Assembly: GCA_023052935.1 (NCBI GenBank)
Contig: CM041293.1
Location: forward strand, 55,726,725 to 55,790,724
Length of the DNA: 64,000 nucleotides
Origin: Piezodorus guildinii
Lineage: Eukaryota; Arthropoda; Insecta; Hemiptera; Pentatomidae
Direction: 5' to 3'
The notes below the pieces were generated by a model. It searched no databases, had not been told where the DNA came from, and worked only from the letters and a program-made list of their open reading frames with translations. Positions within the stretch are counted from its first letter, which is position 1. Each line of letters begins with the position of its first letter. Below are positions 11,391 to 23,574 of this stretch, piece by piece. Made by a program: the position numbers and the translations under genes.

Positions 11391-11794
11391 ATAGTTCATT
11401 TGAAATACAAAATAGTAATAAACCGAATAAATAGTAACCATTTTTATTTCTGCAGTTTTTTAAATACGTATATAGCAAGTAAGTTTTAATCATATAGACA
11501 AATTAAATTTTCTGTGCTTCACTTTAAAATATTAAAACAAATACTTACCTAATTTTTATTTATGTTTTTTATTTCTACTTATGATTAAATATAATAACAA
11601 ACAGACGTTATATGATAAACATATTTACTGCTAATTGCACTTTTCGTTACGATAAACTGAGACTCTCAAAGCGATAAATTCTTAATCGGTCAGACTGAAA
11701 TTTTTTTGACATAAATTACACCTCATTCAATTTGCACTTGCGCGGGGCCGGGTCTACTAGTATATATATATATGTGTTAATTTTTTTTTCCTTT
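11391..11794. other. AT-rich DNA
   Basis: No gene is seen. A short AT microsatellite lies at about 11759-11773 beside a GC-rich patch (GCGCGGGGCCGGG) near 11740. T-rich sequence precedes the next LINE tail. Confidence 0.4.
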
Positions 11795-12548
11795 AATAAT
11801 AATAATAATAGGATTAGCGAACCCGAAGGTTCCATGCCGATACCACCAAATTCCGCCTACACAGACTCGTCCAATGTTCATCGTTCAAGCCTAAGCCCCC
11901 GAGATCAGCCTTAACGCAATCCTCCCATCGACGCTTCAGCCTGCCTTTCGGACGCCTACCAGTCGGTTCAGTGAATACCAACTTTTTCGGAATCCGCTCT
12001 TCATCGAGCTCAACAACTTTACTCGCACATTTGAGTCTCCGCGATGGGCGCGAAATCAATTTTATTCACAGGATACAAGTCCCGCAATTTCTCGTTGTGC
12101 AACCTTCTAAACTCCCCAGTGGCCTCATCTCTCTTCGTACCAAATATTTTACGCAGTACCTTATTTTCGAAAACCTTAAGCCTTGTCCATCCTTCAAAGT
12201 AAGCTGCCACGTTTCACATCCGTAAAGAACCGTCGTAAGAATAATAGTTTTATAAATTCTAACCTTTAAGTTTTTAGATGGAAGCCGCGAACTAAGTAAC
12301 TTAGCAACTGAATAATAACACGCATTTCCCACCTTTAACCGGGACTTTATTTCTTCCTGGATTTTATTTTTTCTTGTTATCATTGAACCTAAATACTTGA
12401 ATTTCTCAACGTGCTCAAAAGTATGCCCTGATACATCAATATCACCAAGATCGCCACCGTTTCTGCTACTAATCATATATTTCGTTTTATCGGTATTTAA
12501 TTCGAGTCATATTTCTTTACCTGTTTTTATTAACACACTTGTATTTAG
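11795..12548 (-). mobile_element. LINE family 1, 5'-truncated copy
   Basis: On the minus strand this copies the last 750 or so bases of the element at 1483-4743, beginning at the CTAAATAC that follows the YADD region and ending with GGTTCGCTAATCC and AAT repeats. It encodes GHTFEHVEKFKYLGSMIT and YGCETW, then changes frame after LTLKDGQG and again later, so the C-terminus is split over three frames. It is a dead copy. No convincing target-site duplication is visible among the T-rich flanks. Confidence 0.9.
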
Positions 12549-13245
12549 CTTTTTTTTTTAATTTTTTTCTTTAAATTTAAATAAAAGTTCTACTGATAAT
12601 TGACGCATTTTGTAACTAAGTTATTGCGTCTGTTGATCTTTCAGTTATATATACTATTTTTAGTGGCTAATTAACTTTACGAGGCCATAAATATTTTATT
12701 ATTAGCCTGAGAAAGATGTAATACTCCAGGTAGAGGATGGAGTGGTTTAGGCGAGGTAGAGTAGCCACCCCTCGTCAAAACAGTGACTGGGTCAATGGCC
12801 TTGCTTTCTCCTCCTCTTCTGTCTTAGTATACTCCTCACCTTTCTTTCTAACATTTCGCCCTTTTCGTATTCTTATTACTGACATACGTGTGTATGTATG
12901 TATTTACTGCTGTCCAGAATAATTGAGGTATTGATTTCCAAAAGTTACTAAAGGACATTTTTTTCAAAATTGATATTTTGACATACTTGTATTCTAATGG
13001 TTTAGTTTTGTCTAAATACGCCATGAGATTTTATCTTAAAAACATGTAAATCATTTAAAAACGTATTTGAAAATTGCATTTCATTCCAAAAAGGCTCTAT
13101 ATCCACATTTCATTTCATTCCAAAAGGTACTAAAAAAATTCCAAAACTATACCCTACCCTGATATATACCCTAATATAACTATACCCCCTAAAACTATAT
13201 TCTCTGTAAAATCACATTTTAATATAATATTAGTATTTTATCCAG
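12549..13245. other. Non-coding DNA
   Basis: There is a T-rich start. A modestly GC-richer patch at 12720-12800 (GAGGTAGAGTAGCCACCCCT) is unidentified. Nothing else is recognised. Confidence 0.35.
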
Positions 13246-13249
13246 CAGA

Positions 13250-13440
13250 AGGTGAGAACCAGAACTTTCTGATCTTGCTAAATATGAGAAGAAAAACCGT
13301 GCCTGATCTAACCTAATAGAATTTATTATTATTATTTTATTTTTTTTAAGTGAAAGACCAAAATAAAAGTTATTTATTTATCAGTCTTCATAGTTAAATA
13401 TTGTTTACGCTATTATTTGTATCAATAGTTTTAACCTAAT
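13250..13440 (+). repeat. R-C dispersed repeat
   Basis: The block GCTAAATATGAGAAGAAAAA, CCGTGCCTGATCTAACC and AGTTATTTATTTATCAGTCT recurs at 13740-14075 and, more diverged, at 18955-19180. All three copies are in the same orientation. Confidence 0.7.
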
Positions 13441-13464
13441 AATCACTTTTTGAGTTGTTCCGTC

Positions 13465-13691
13465 ACTACGGTTCTCGTAAATGGGAGTAAAAAATCCTTA
13501 TTTACGCCGTCCTTCGGAGGGGACGTTAAAAGGTGGTCCCGAGCCTGTGCGATGTCAGGTACTCGTTAAAGATCCCTATCCTAATAAAACCTGGATAGGC
13601 AAAATTTAGCACCCCACTGTAGCATCGTCCGATTAGCCATAGTAGCATAAAGTGACGTTAAATAAATAAACAAATAAACTACGGTTCTCGT
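13465..13691 (+). mobile_element. SINE family 1, 5'-truncated, with 14-bp target-site duplication
   Basis: ACTACGGTTCTCGT occurs at 13465-13478 and 13678-13691 and brackets a 199-bp SINE body that starts at AATGGGAGTAAAAAATCC. The tRNA head is missing. The tail is AAAT/AAAC repeats. Truncation with an intact duplication indicates target-primed insertion of an incomplete cDNA. Confidence 0.93.
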
Positions 13692-13739
13692 GGCTTCACA
13701 ATTAAATTTTTTTTTTCATAGTCTACTTGCAGCCATATA

Positions 13740-14075
13740 AATTTGATATAAAAATGTTCAGAAACTCACATTTTAATAGATAGTGGTATTTTATAGAGCA
13801 AATGGCTGAAATTAAAATTCCCTGAACTTGCTAAATATGAGAAGAAAAACCGTGCCTCGTCTAACATAATAGAAATTTCTTTTTTTGAAATAGGTAAAAG
13901 ACCAAATTAAAAGTTATTTATTTATCAGTCTATAAATACTGATAAATAAATAACTATGAAGTTAAATATTGTTTAAATTTAGTAAATAATATAACTGCAC
14001 TTGTTAAATTCACAGAAAGAATAATTAAAAGTTCTTGTTATAGTGCCATAAATAAATAAATGGTCCTTTGGATAT
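13740..14075 (+). repeat. R-C dispersed repeat, second copy
   Basis: It repeats the 13250 block (TGCTAAATATGAGAAGAAAA and CCGTGCCTCGTCTAAC) and extends further, to AAATTCACAGAAAGAATAAT and TGCCATAAATAAATAAATGG. It also contains a short inverted pair around TATTTATCAGT/ACTGATAAATA near 13925. Confidence 0.7.
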
Positions 14076-14877
14076 TGGCTTTCTTAATGAAGAATAGACA
14101 ATACAATCTAGTTAACTAACAAGGAAAGATATTTCTCAGAGTTATAATAGGGAAATATGCATAACTTAGTAATTAACGTAATAAAGACGTTAGTTGTGAG
14201 TAATGTTGTATGAGGAAGGTTATGATGACTGTTATCTTGCGTTGCATTCGTCAAAAAGTGCTATATCCCTTTTAATTCGTTCAAAAAAGTACTATATCCA
14301 TATTATATTGTTAAATGGTTATGAGAAAAGTGCAATAATTTGGAAAAACAAGTTGTTAACAAAGTAAAAAATATAGTATATTAAGTGTATAAAATAGACT
14401 ATATACTATATTATAAAATAGACTATATACTTTATATAGTAATAAATCGATTCATTCAAATTAATACATATATAATAAAAATTAATATTTTATATTGTTC
14501 ATTATGTTATGTCTGTCATTTAGAGTCGATATCTTCTAACTGTCATTAAATGGCCAATTTGATGGTTGTGATAATGCAGTAGCAGTGACTTGTCAATGAT
14601 CACCAGCAATTATATCTTTTACAATGTTGATTGTCTCTGTGTAGAGCTTGTGTAATTCGTATCAAACGCCAAGGCTTTCCACATATTTTACCTAAAGTAA
14701 GCATCCGCCGACCACTTGTTGAAAATCACTGGTGTTAAGATTCTTTCGAATATCTTAGTTCATTTTTTTTTCCGTTGTGAAAAGTCAAGAGATGTTAAAA
14801 TAATGTAAACCTAGCATAGCAGTCAGGTTTGTATTGATCTATGTATTATACATTTTTTGTGTTATTATTTTCAATAA
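14076..14877. other. AT-rich non-coding DNA
   Basis: I see nothing recognisable here. Confidence 0.4.
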
Positions 14878-15300
14878 TGTACTTTCGTTACCGTCCCAAA
14901 AAAGAATATCCTCCCTTCAAAATTTGATCTCTTTATTTCAAGATGCGTAGACTCCGAATAACATATTTTTTTAAAAAAATCTGTCTGTCCGCCGTATTGC
15001 TTCCGCGGCTTTTCTCCAAAACTACTGGACCGATTATTTCGAATGTCGCTAAAAAAACTAAGACATCATCATTCGACGTAGATATCAGGTATCGGTTTTA
15101 AAATGGGCACCGATTAAAAATATTTTAATTTAATAACTCAGTTATATTTTAAGATAGTGAAAATTTATATATTGCTTTTAAGAATGACACCGCGATTAAC
15201 TTCTTGAAAAATCAGTTATTTTTAATTTAACTTAATTAAAGTTTTTCGTGATGAAGTCTCCGCTACGAACTAAAAAAATATGTTTTTTTTAAACTAACAT
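14878..15300 (+). repeat. R-B dispersed repeat
   Basis: It opens with CTTTCGTTACCG, AAGATGCGTAGACTCCGAAT and CTCCAAAACTACTGGACCGA. It continues through GACGTAGATATCAGG and AACTCAGTTATATTTTAAGA. It matches 53215-53830 and 30920-32000 in order. Confidence 0.7.
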
Positions 15301-16613
15301 TTAAACCTTTTCTTATAACATTATAGTAAGGGTCTTGTATTTATTAATTATTTGACTAATCATTGTATTAATTCTTATTTTTAACTACTTTTATATCCGG
15401 TACTGCTTTAATACTTTATTTGGCTTTTTTCTTTTTTTTTTAATATAATAATTAGTTGACTTTGACATGAGAATTTTTCTAGTTATTATTTAATTAAATA
15501 CAATCATTGCAATAAGAAGATGGTTACTGAATTCTTCAGAGTATTTTTTCTTTATGACTAAAAAACAGTTTCATTTTTAGGCTTTAAAAATCTCGAAGTG
15601 TTAGTTTTACAATTTATTTTCATTGCTTAAAATTATTCATAAGGGAGCCGAGTACCTACTTCAGATAATAAAAAAGAAGATGTTATGAAATTAAGCAAAG
15701 ATTTTCTTATTTCATTCATTTAAATTATGTACAGAATGTTCGTAATTTATATTGCATTAATTAAAAATTTGCAATTAATAAAATAATTCCGTCTATTCAA
15801 TTCTAATTCAATTAGAATGTAACCAGTTTCCATACCAATTTCATCGGATGAAATTTATGCTGCAATATCTAAGGATAATTAAAAATTGTTAACGTCTCAA
15901 TGTATTTTTCATTTACAGTGGCAGTGGAATGGAATAAATGCATTTTTGTTGACGCCATTTATATAATTTTAAAAATTATTGTGTGCTGACAATAGATAGT
16001 TTCTCTAAAGTGTCATGTAATAGCTTTATGCTTTTATCAAATTTACAAGATATATTAAATAATACAGTTGTATATTTCAAAATATATTTATACATTTTAA
16101 AAAATTAAATTATATTGCTTTCTTTATTCTACTTACAGTGTTGCTGTCTTACAAATCATTCATTTCTACGTCATATCATTATTCAATAATAATCAAAGTT
16201 TGATGTTTCAAGTAATTTATATTCTTTCTATAAAATATTGGTGAACAGCAGTCAAAATTTATTTTTACTTTTTTATTTATCGCTTATAATTTTCTTTACT
16301 TCGTGAAGGGAGACTTTTGAATATTTATTTAGCCATTTTTCAATTGAATGTATCGTTTTTTATTATGAAAAAAACCAACACCAGTCTAAAGAAATATTAA
16401 TTATTCTAAATTTTAAGTTTGTGATTAGTTATGAAAGCATACGCTCATTATTAATGGAGTCATTAAATCCTTTTAACTTTTTAAATTTTATTGTTTTAAT
16501 ATAATAAAATAATAAAGAATCGAGCGTAGGCTTTATCACAGGGTATGTATAACACATTAAGTCCTTAAAAACTTGTTATGAAAATAAGTAATTTTTAATA
16601 ATAGCTATCTCAA

Positions 16614-16618
<5 letters not shown>
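15301..16618. other. AT-rich non-coding DNA
   Basis: No gene or clear repeat is recognised. Confidence 0.4.
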
Positions 16619-16649
<31 letters not shown>

Positions 16650-16875
16650 TACCACTACAACCCATGAAGGGTCTTGGGCTCAGTACATATAGAGATTCGT
16701 ACTGTTTCTAGGCCAATGGCAGTGCAATGAGGTGATTAGGCCTTAATCACGCTCAGCCGCCAGGTTTTTCCCCAATTAATTTGGGTACCCACTTTATAGA
16801 GGTTGGGTCTGCCCCAGGAGGGTCTCCATACCCTAGGGTCGCCCCCCGACTGAATTAACAGAATAAATAATATTT
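16619..16875 (-). mobile_element. SINE family 2, head-truncated copy
   Basis: The minus strand reads TTATTCTGTTAATTCAGTCG, GACCCTCCTGGGGCAGACCC, TATAAAGTGGGTACCC, GGCGGCTGAGCGTGATTAAG, then CCAAGACCCTTCATGGGTTG and TACAGG followed by a T run. The same body and ending are at 59171-59420, where the tRNA head is present. The sense-strand end is a T run, which fits a Pol III stop rather than a poly(A) tail. Confidence 0.88.
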
Positions 16876-17934
16876 CTGCCACTATCTCAATTTAGTATAA
16901 AAATATATTTTTATAGAAAATGAGACATAATATTTTGGTTTATTTACTGTTATTTATTTCTTTTTTGTTTTTAATTATTAGTTTTTTGCGAAAAGAAAAA
17001 TTTACTTATTTTTATTTATTCATGCGAACTAAATAAATAAATTTAATTCATGATTTTTTTCATTTTCAAGTTAGCTGAAAGAAAGATATTTTTTTCCTTC
17101 AATTTAATTTTGCTAGCAGGCTTTATATATAATATGTTTTTTGTATTGGGGATGCTTTTGTTATTTTTTCGAGAAACATTTAAAACTTTATTAAAACTGG
17201 TATAGCTTGACCTATTTTTATCAATGTACAAATTATAGGCTTGCCTACTACGTTAGAAACTTGACCCACGTTTTTCTGTTAATAAAAAATAAATAAATAA
17301 AATGTATATATATTCTTTATTAATTCTTGAAAAGTATTAACTTACTTAAAAACTTAGCATTCAGTGTTGTTAATTTCCTACTACCAAACAAATAATTCAG
17401 AATTAAATATCAAATTCTAGTGTTTTAAGTAAAGATTAAAATATATTGTTATCAGTTTAATTAAATAATATCAAAGGAGATAACAAATAATAAATAATTG
17501 GTATAGCAGGTGTCATAAATAATAATTGGGGATTGGGTAAGCTATTATTATAGTATATAATGTATTTTTTTGTAATTAAAAATAGAAATGAGCTAGTAAG
17601 ATAAAGAAAAAATGTTATCTCATGCCATGTTTGGTTGTTAACTCATTGATATCATTTTTCCTTAGTTTGACGTTGTAGTACATAGGGTTGAATGTTTAAG
17701 CTAGTTACAGGAATTAATTATTCAAAATTATTCAAATTATTTTTTTTTTTTTAAATACTAACCTGGTTTATCTATTTAGAGTTATTCAACAGCAGTTAGT
17801 CTATGTATGTATTTACATATATCAATGTTTGTAAGTTGTATATTATTGTTTATTATCCATATTAAAACGAAATAATGCCTATCTAGTCGTTATAGTAGTT
17901 GCTAAGTAGCAATAATAATAACAATAATGAAATT
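16876..17934. other. AT-rich non-coding DNA
   Basis: No gene is recognised. A minus-strand frame of 62 codons near 17043-17231 is Lys/Asn-rich and probably chance. Confidence 0.4.
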
Positions 17935-18060
17935 GTGATAGCCCATTGTGGTTGGATCGGATCCGCCTGTGTACGTGACGCCCTTGCCACCTAACATGGC
18001 CGCCGTCAGCTGACTGCCTTACTGTCCGCTGCGTCTCTCTCAGCTGATCCATGCATCTTA
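17935..18060 (+). promoter_or_regulatory. GC-richer segment, candidate promoter or 5' exon
   Basis: In AT-rich surroundings this stretch has GGATCGGATCCGCC, ACATGGCCGCCGTC (resembling a YY1-type GCCGCCAT motif in inverse), several CAGCTGA boxes and TATCAGTTCT, which contains the arthropod initiator-like TCAGT. It is the nearest such segment upstream of the plus-strand exon at 22256. No clear splice donor follows. This is inference from composition and short motifs only. Confidence 0.3.
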
Positions 18061-18117
18061 TCAGTTCTCTATGCCTTCTTATTAATTGATAATTTTAATT
18101 TGTATGATCCTACTTTT

Positions 18118-18730
18118 ACTTTCACTTACTTAATATGAAATATGAAGTAAATGAAAGTATTACGAACGTTAAAAAATTCGAATTCCAGTTTTCAACGGAA
18201 CTACACGTTCTAGGGTCTCCTGAGTCCATATGATCAAGTCTCGAAAAAAGGTCTATGTGTGTGATAACTCCATGAAAACAAAACGGCAAACGAAACCAAA
18301 ATTTTATATTTAAGACAACTATACGCCCGATATGTTACAGCAGATTTTTCACTAAAATCGGCTGATCCCAAGTAAATTGCTTAAATGGTGACATTTTAAT
18401 TTTTCTTCCTCTAAAATACCTTTAATTTTATAGATTTAGAAAAATTACCCATATCACCTTATCAGTACTGATAAAAAGGGGCTAAATAAAAAACTTGAAT
18501 GAATTTGATGACCAACTAAAGGAGATAAGCTTATAAAAAAAAAGTAAAGATTGGTTTTTTGAAGCTAAGAACAGCAACATAGATGTATAATATACTGTTG
18601 GGCAGCTAAAAATTTAAGAAATATATTATCTTATATAGACACTTGTAAGAGGAAATTTAAACTGACAAATAGGGCATAACATCATTACAGATAATTATAC
18701 GTAAAAAATTGATGTTATATTATTTAATTT
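18118..18730 (-). repeat. R-A dispersed repeat
   Basis: On the minus strand the R-A right end (GTAAGTGAAAGTA) is at about 18118-18135, followed by TTTTCAACGGAA and CGAATTCC landmarks shared with 36600. Further in are AGGTATTTTAGAGGAAGAAA and the GGTATATTATACATC type block. The 5' end is missing or diverged. Confidence 0.65.
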
Positions 18731-18954
18731 AAATCATATGTTTCCAAAGAAACTGAACGAACTTTTTATTTATTTATTTTTTCTCTTTATATCATTATTT
18801 ACACCTGTCAGAAGATGTCTGACAATCAGCAAATGTGTTGGACAAAAGTAAGATCAGACATGGTAGGCATGGGGAATCTATTTAAATTAACTTTAAAATT
18901 TAAATTTGAAAAATAGTTTTAAATTGATTTTAACAGCCGAGGTATTCCCTTATC

Positions 18955-19180
18955 TAGCTAACTATTAGAAGGAAAACAATGTCTGATCTAACCTGACTTA
19001 AAAAAATTGCTTAAAAGTTATTTATTTATCACTTTCTATAATTGTCTCTAATATTGTTTATAATATAAATGCATTTGCTAAATTCACAAGAAATAGTAAG
19101 TAAAAGCTTAAATGATATTTCACTATTGCATTCCTTCTTATTACAGTGTCATGAATAAATAAAATGTCTTTTGAATAATC
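18955..19180 (+). repeat. R-C dispersed repeat, third copy
   Basis: It contains TGTCTGATCTAACCTGACTT, AAAAGTTATTTATTTATC and GCTAAATTCACAAGAAATAG, in the same order as 13795-14075. Confidence 0.6.
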
Positions 19181-19257
19181 TTTTTCTTTGTTCTTTAATC
19201 ATCGCTTATATTATATTCTTTTATAATCTGTCATAAATATATATATAAATATATTAA

Positions 19258-19405
19258 GGATGTATAGTCGACTGTAGAAACTATTATAGGGGGAATAATC
19301 AGGAGTCAGCATCAGGGCATTACTGAGCCATGTCCAATCATAAACTGGAATGGGTTTATGCTTTTCAAAAAATGACTGATTCCTGATTATTCCACCTAAT
19401 ATAAT
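19258..19405 (+). repeat. Penelope-like repeat B, decayed copy
   Basis: It begins GGATGTATAGTCGACTGTAG as at 51869. It has GGAATAATCAGGAGTCAG and ends with its inverse CTGATTCCTGATTATTCCAC. A remnant CATCAGGGC marks the ribozyme region, but the stem II and GAAAC parts are lost. Confidence 0.6.
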
Positions 19406-22255
19406 ATATATATATAAAATATTTAGTGTGTTTGTGTAATACAGTTGTAAATTACACTAAATAAAAAATATTTTCAGTTACATACATCATATACTTTACA
19501 TACGTACTTACAAACAGCATATACATAATATATACCATTAGTAAAATTAGGTATTATAAGAATTATAATTTGTTTATAGATGATTAATTGTGAGTTGTTG
19601 ATCGGTCAATAACTGATTGAGTACCTTGAAAGGTGTCCGAAGTAGGGCAGTTACTAGTTACATGCTATGTAGGTTAACTAGGTAATTCAACTCAAGAAAC
19701 TACTCCAGCATCCTTAACATTTATTATTATATATCTATATTTCACTATATTTTTCGTTAGGATACTCCTTTGTTCCGAAGTTTAAGAATTTATTATCAAA
19801 AATGTTATTATTTTCATTAAATACTAAACAACACTGGTAGTTAAATAATCAACAGCACTGAGCTATAGTGATCAGAAGGAATAATTGTGTTGCGATTAGT
19901 GACTACATTCTTATGACACTATATAAATTAAACAAAAGCTTTGTTTCAGTTTTGTTTATTTTAATATGAAAGACTTGTGGAAGTTGTCAAAATTTTTAAG
20001 TTAATCAATATTTTGAAAAAAAGTTACTCTATTTATTATTTTTTTATTATATTGTATTGAAAGTGTCCTATTATGTTCCATAACATTTTGAAAACAATAA
20101 ATAAGTTAATTTAGTAAGTTAAGTTAAGATTTTGTATACTTTATTCAATCTCTTCTTATCTAGATGAACTGCATGAATTTTTATTTGATTTTTTGGGAAA
20201 TCTTTTTGCAAACATAAGGTATCTAACTTTTTTTATTTAATATAATCTCTATCGCAAATTATAATAAAATACACAAAACATAGTATATAGAAACTTTAAT
20301 AAATGAAATAAAAAATAAATACAAAAAATTTCCACAATTTGAAAAAAAAAAGAATTACATCAAATTTAACTTACAGTAATTTATGTTTAATTCGTTTGTG
20401 AACATACCGCGTTGTACTTTTTTTGGTATAGTTTCCAATATTTATTAAAAGAAAATTTTTTTATTTAAACATTTGTAAAAAATTTTTACTGAGCTCGTTT
20501 ATGTAATCTTTATTAATAGGTACTCACAATTCTGAATGCCTGGTTTTGATTATTTTATTGTATGGATAATTTCCACTGATTCTTATACATTTATTTTAGA
20601 GTGTTTGTAATTTTTTGGGGTTTGTTTTACACATACAGATAAAACATATTGGGCATGTTTAGGTAAGAATTGGTCGTAAACTAGCTTTATATAACAATAA
20701 TTTATTATTTACATATGTAAATCATAAATAAATTAATTTATATCGCTGATTTGCTAGTGTTATATTTAAGTTCTATATTATTTAAACAGCAAAAATTTGA
20801 ACCAAAAACCGTTTCAATCTCCGTGTTTCAAATTACTGAAGTGGAATAAATGAAAGTTTGTTGATTTTTAAATAATAGAAATTGTTTATTAGAATCGCAA
20901 GATGTATTAGGTTTTAAAATATTGTATATTCTGTTAGAACTGATAGTTCTTTAAATTTCATTTTAAGATCAATTATAAACATAAATTATTTTCATAGCTA
21001 TTAATTTAATGGACTATGTTTAGATTTATTTATAAGTATTTTCTTTAAACGTTTAAGACCTCTTATAGGTTATAGGCCAACTGAAAATGTTTTCAAAACC
21101 TTGCAGCAAATTGCCGAGTATTCTCTACACAGGGCGTGGCTTCACACACCCCAGTTGAATAAGGAAACTTACATTACAACTGTAACTTTAATTCATATGT
21201 GAACCAAGGTAAAATTATGGGAAGATAAAAAATATGGTTTACAATTAAAAAACTTTGATTAGGCATATATTTTCAAATAATGTTTTTTTGATCTCGCGAT
21301 ATGACATTTTGAAGGTCTGAGTTTACTATTTGTGAACCTGATATATTCTTTATCATACACTTATTTTAGCATCGTTACAAACATTTTGAAGTCTTCCTTC
21401 ATCCTGTATACTTATCATATGAATATCATGTGTCATTTTTTTGTTTGTTTTTTCAATCCTTTTCTTGTTATGTTTTTCATAAAAATATTTTCAGATCTAA
21501 GATATTTTGTTCAAAAAAAAATAAAAACATTACTTATTATTAAAAAAAAAAAAGGTGGCACTGTTGGAGTTTTTTTATAGTGGTACTTTTTTTTTTATAG
21601 CACTAATGTAATCATTTTTGTTAAAAATGTCTGAGATTATTTTCAACATAATATATGTTCTGATACATATTTGAAGGTCTGCTATCCATATTACATTATT
21701 AGAACCTTTCTTGATTCCTTTGTTCTTCATATACCTTTATATTTTTTAAAAATTAAAATAAATGTTTAGATATGTGTTTCTAAAATCAGATATTTTATTA
21801 TCTTGTCATTTTTTTATTTGTAAAAAAAAAATTATTTGTTTTACATAGGCATGAAAGCTTGCTAAAAGTTGACCAATTTGCTAAAAACTTTAATTTTGAG
21901 AAGATTTGGTTCTGTGTGACTTAGTTAAAATGATCCCTTGTCCTTAATGTTTAAGTACTTATGTACATCTGATTCATCCCAAAGTTAGAGAGAAATAGAG
22001 TTGGTCGTACATTATCAATTTTATCAAAATTGTGCTGATGTTTTCTTGTGTACATACTTCTTTATATATGAATGAAAGTTTTATTGATCCGAACTTTTGT
22101 GAAGAAGCTTTGATAAGATGTTCTTCATTATAACTTAAGACTTAAGTCTCCCAAAACAACTAAAATTTCTGTTTCATTTCAATTAATATTTATTGACATT
22201 GTTTTAGAATTTACATTTTAGAAATTAATGTATTTTTTTCTTTCTTTTTTTTTAG
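19406..22255. other. Long AT-rich stretch without a recognised gene
   Basis: About 2.85 kb of very AT-rich DNA. A plus frame at 21332-21580 is Phe/Ile-rich with Lys runs and looks like chance. No repeat matching other parts of the window was noticed. Confidence 0.4.
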
Positions 22256-22316
22256 GATTTGAATAGTGGCCAAAAGAAGACATGGCCTTCAAGATCATAA
22301 ATATCGTCGGCACCAG
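22256..22316 (+). CDS. Candidate host exon with start codon (unidentified gene)
   Basis: A strong acceptor (TTCTTTCTTTTTTTTTAG, ending at 22255) is followed by 61 bases of higher GC content and a donor GTAACT at 22317. An ATG at 22282 in good context (GAC before, G after) opens the frame MAFKIINIVGT plus two bases of the next codon (AG). Eight of ten third positions from codon 2 are C or G, unlike the background, which supports this frame. An in-frame TAG upstream of the ATG fits a 5'UTR-plus-start exon. A second frame stays open from the acceptor to a TAA (DLNSGQKKTWPSRS), so a terminal exon is an alternative reading. I do not recognise the gene. Confidence 0.55.
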
Positions 22317-22544
22317 GTAACTTTGCAGTACTGTTTTTTGTATCTTTAATATTCATTTAATATTAAGATGATTAAATTTTGTTTCGCTTCAGGTTAAGTT
22401 AGTGTTAATAGTGAATTGTTAGTTTTGAATTTATTTTAAAATAGTATTAAATTTTTACAATATACACAATGTTAGTTAGGCTTCTAGTTGCTAGCTGATT
22501 CTTAGTTTTCTTACTATTACTTCATTTTGGCTTATTATTTTCAA

Positions 22545-23110
22545 TAATAAACGTTTGTAATCGAAAAAAATGACCCCTCTCCTCTTAAGATGCGTAGAAC
22601 CCGAATAACGAATTTTAAACGGAATCATCTGTAGCAGGGTAGCATGCATAACAGCCTCCTATGAGAAAGGTCATGGATTCAAACCTGCAGGTAGTCCTAG
22701 GATTTTTTAATGGGAGTAAAAAATCCTTAGTCATGCCTTCGGAGGGAACGTTAAAAGCTGGTCCCAAGCCTGTGCGATGTCAGGTACTCGTTAAAGATCC
22801 CTATCCTAATTAAACCTGGATAGGCAAAATTTAGGACTCCCACTGTAGCTTTGTCCGATTAGCCACAGTAGCATAAAGTGACGTTAAATAAAAAGAAAAA
22901 AAAAACAACGAATTAAAAAAAAATCCTTTTATTCTAATTAATTAATAAATAAAAAACAAACATGTTTTGGCGCCATTAATTTAAAATGGTCATTTATCTG
23001 GAATATTTATTGCTTTTCATATTACTTAATTGCCCATTTACAGCTTTATAGACAGTTATACCCTAATATAGTTATTTGGAAGTAATAAACCATTGTGTTA
23101 TAATTTGCAG
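22545..23110 (+). repeat. R-B repeat interrupted by a SINE
   Basis: The R-B left part (TTTTCAATAATAAACG, GATGCGTAGAACCCGAATAA) runs to 22614. The R-B right part resumes at 22907 and ends with TATAGTTATTTGGAAGTAAT and AAACCATTGTG. The SINE between them carries an AACGAATT duplication. Confidence 0.75.
22615..22906 (+). mobile_element. SINE family 1, near full length
   Basis: The head starts near 22629 (GTAGCAGGGTAGCATGCATA), with a degraded B box GGATTCAAACCTGCAGG. The family body runs to GCATAAAGTGACGTTAAAT and an A-rich tail. AACGAATT at 22607-22614 and 22907-22914 is the probable target-site duplication within R-B. Confidence 0.88.
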
Positions 23111-23574
23111 CGTTTTTATATTTTAGATAGTAATTATTTTATATAGGTAATATTTGTTAATGTATATTTGCGGCATCTTAATTTGTTTTGCCTTCCTATT
23201 TGGTACTTCATTCCTAAAGATTTTCTATCCACCATAGTATTTTCCCAGATATTTGATTCAAAAACCAATTTTAGTAGTGTTTGATCTCGGAAACTCAGGG
23301 ATTCAAAGAGCTGAGGTTAAGATCAAATTCTGAAATACTTAGAAGACTTTAAATCACACCAGGAAAAGAAATTTGGCATTCTATATTAGAACCCGACATA
23401 TTTCCCGTAAAATATAATCTTCTAGGATAGAACTGATGCCGAACAAGCTTAAAGGATTATATTTTTCTTACATTGTCTGAAACATAAAAATCCTTTTCTA
23501 AAATAATTTTTAACGTTCCGTGTCTTATCTTCCATTAGGTCTTGATCCGGTTTTATTTTCTCTTATTTTTTATT
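23111..23574. other. Non-coding DNA
   Basis: I see nothing recognisable here. Confidence 0.4.
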
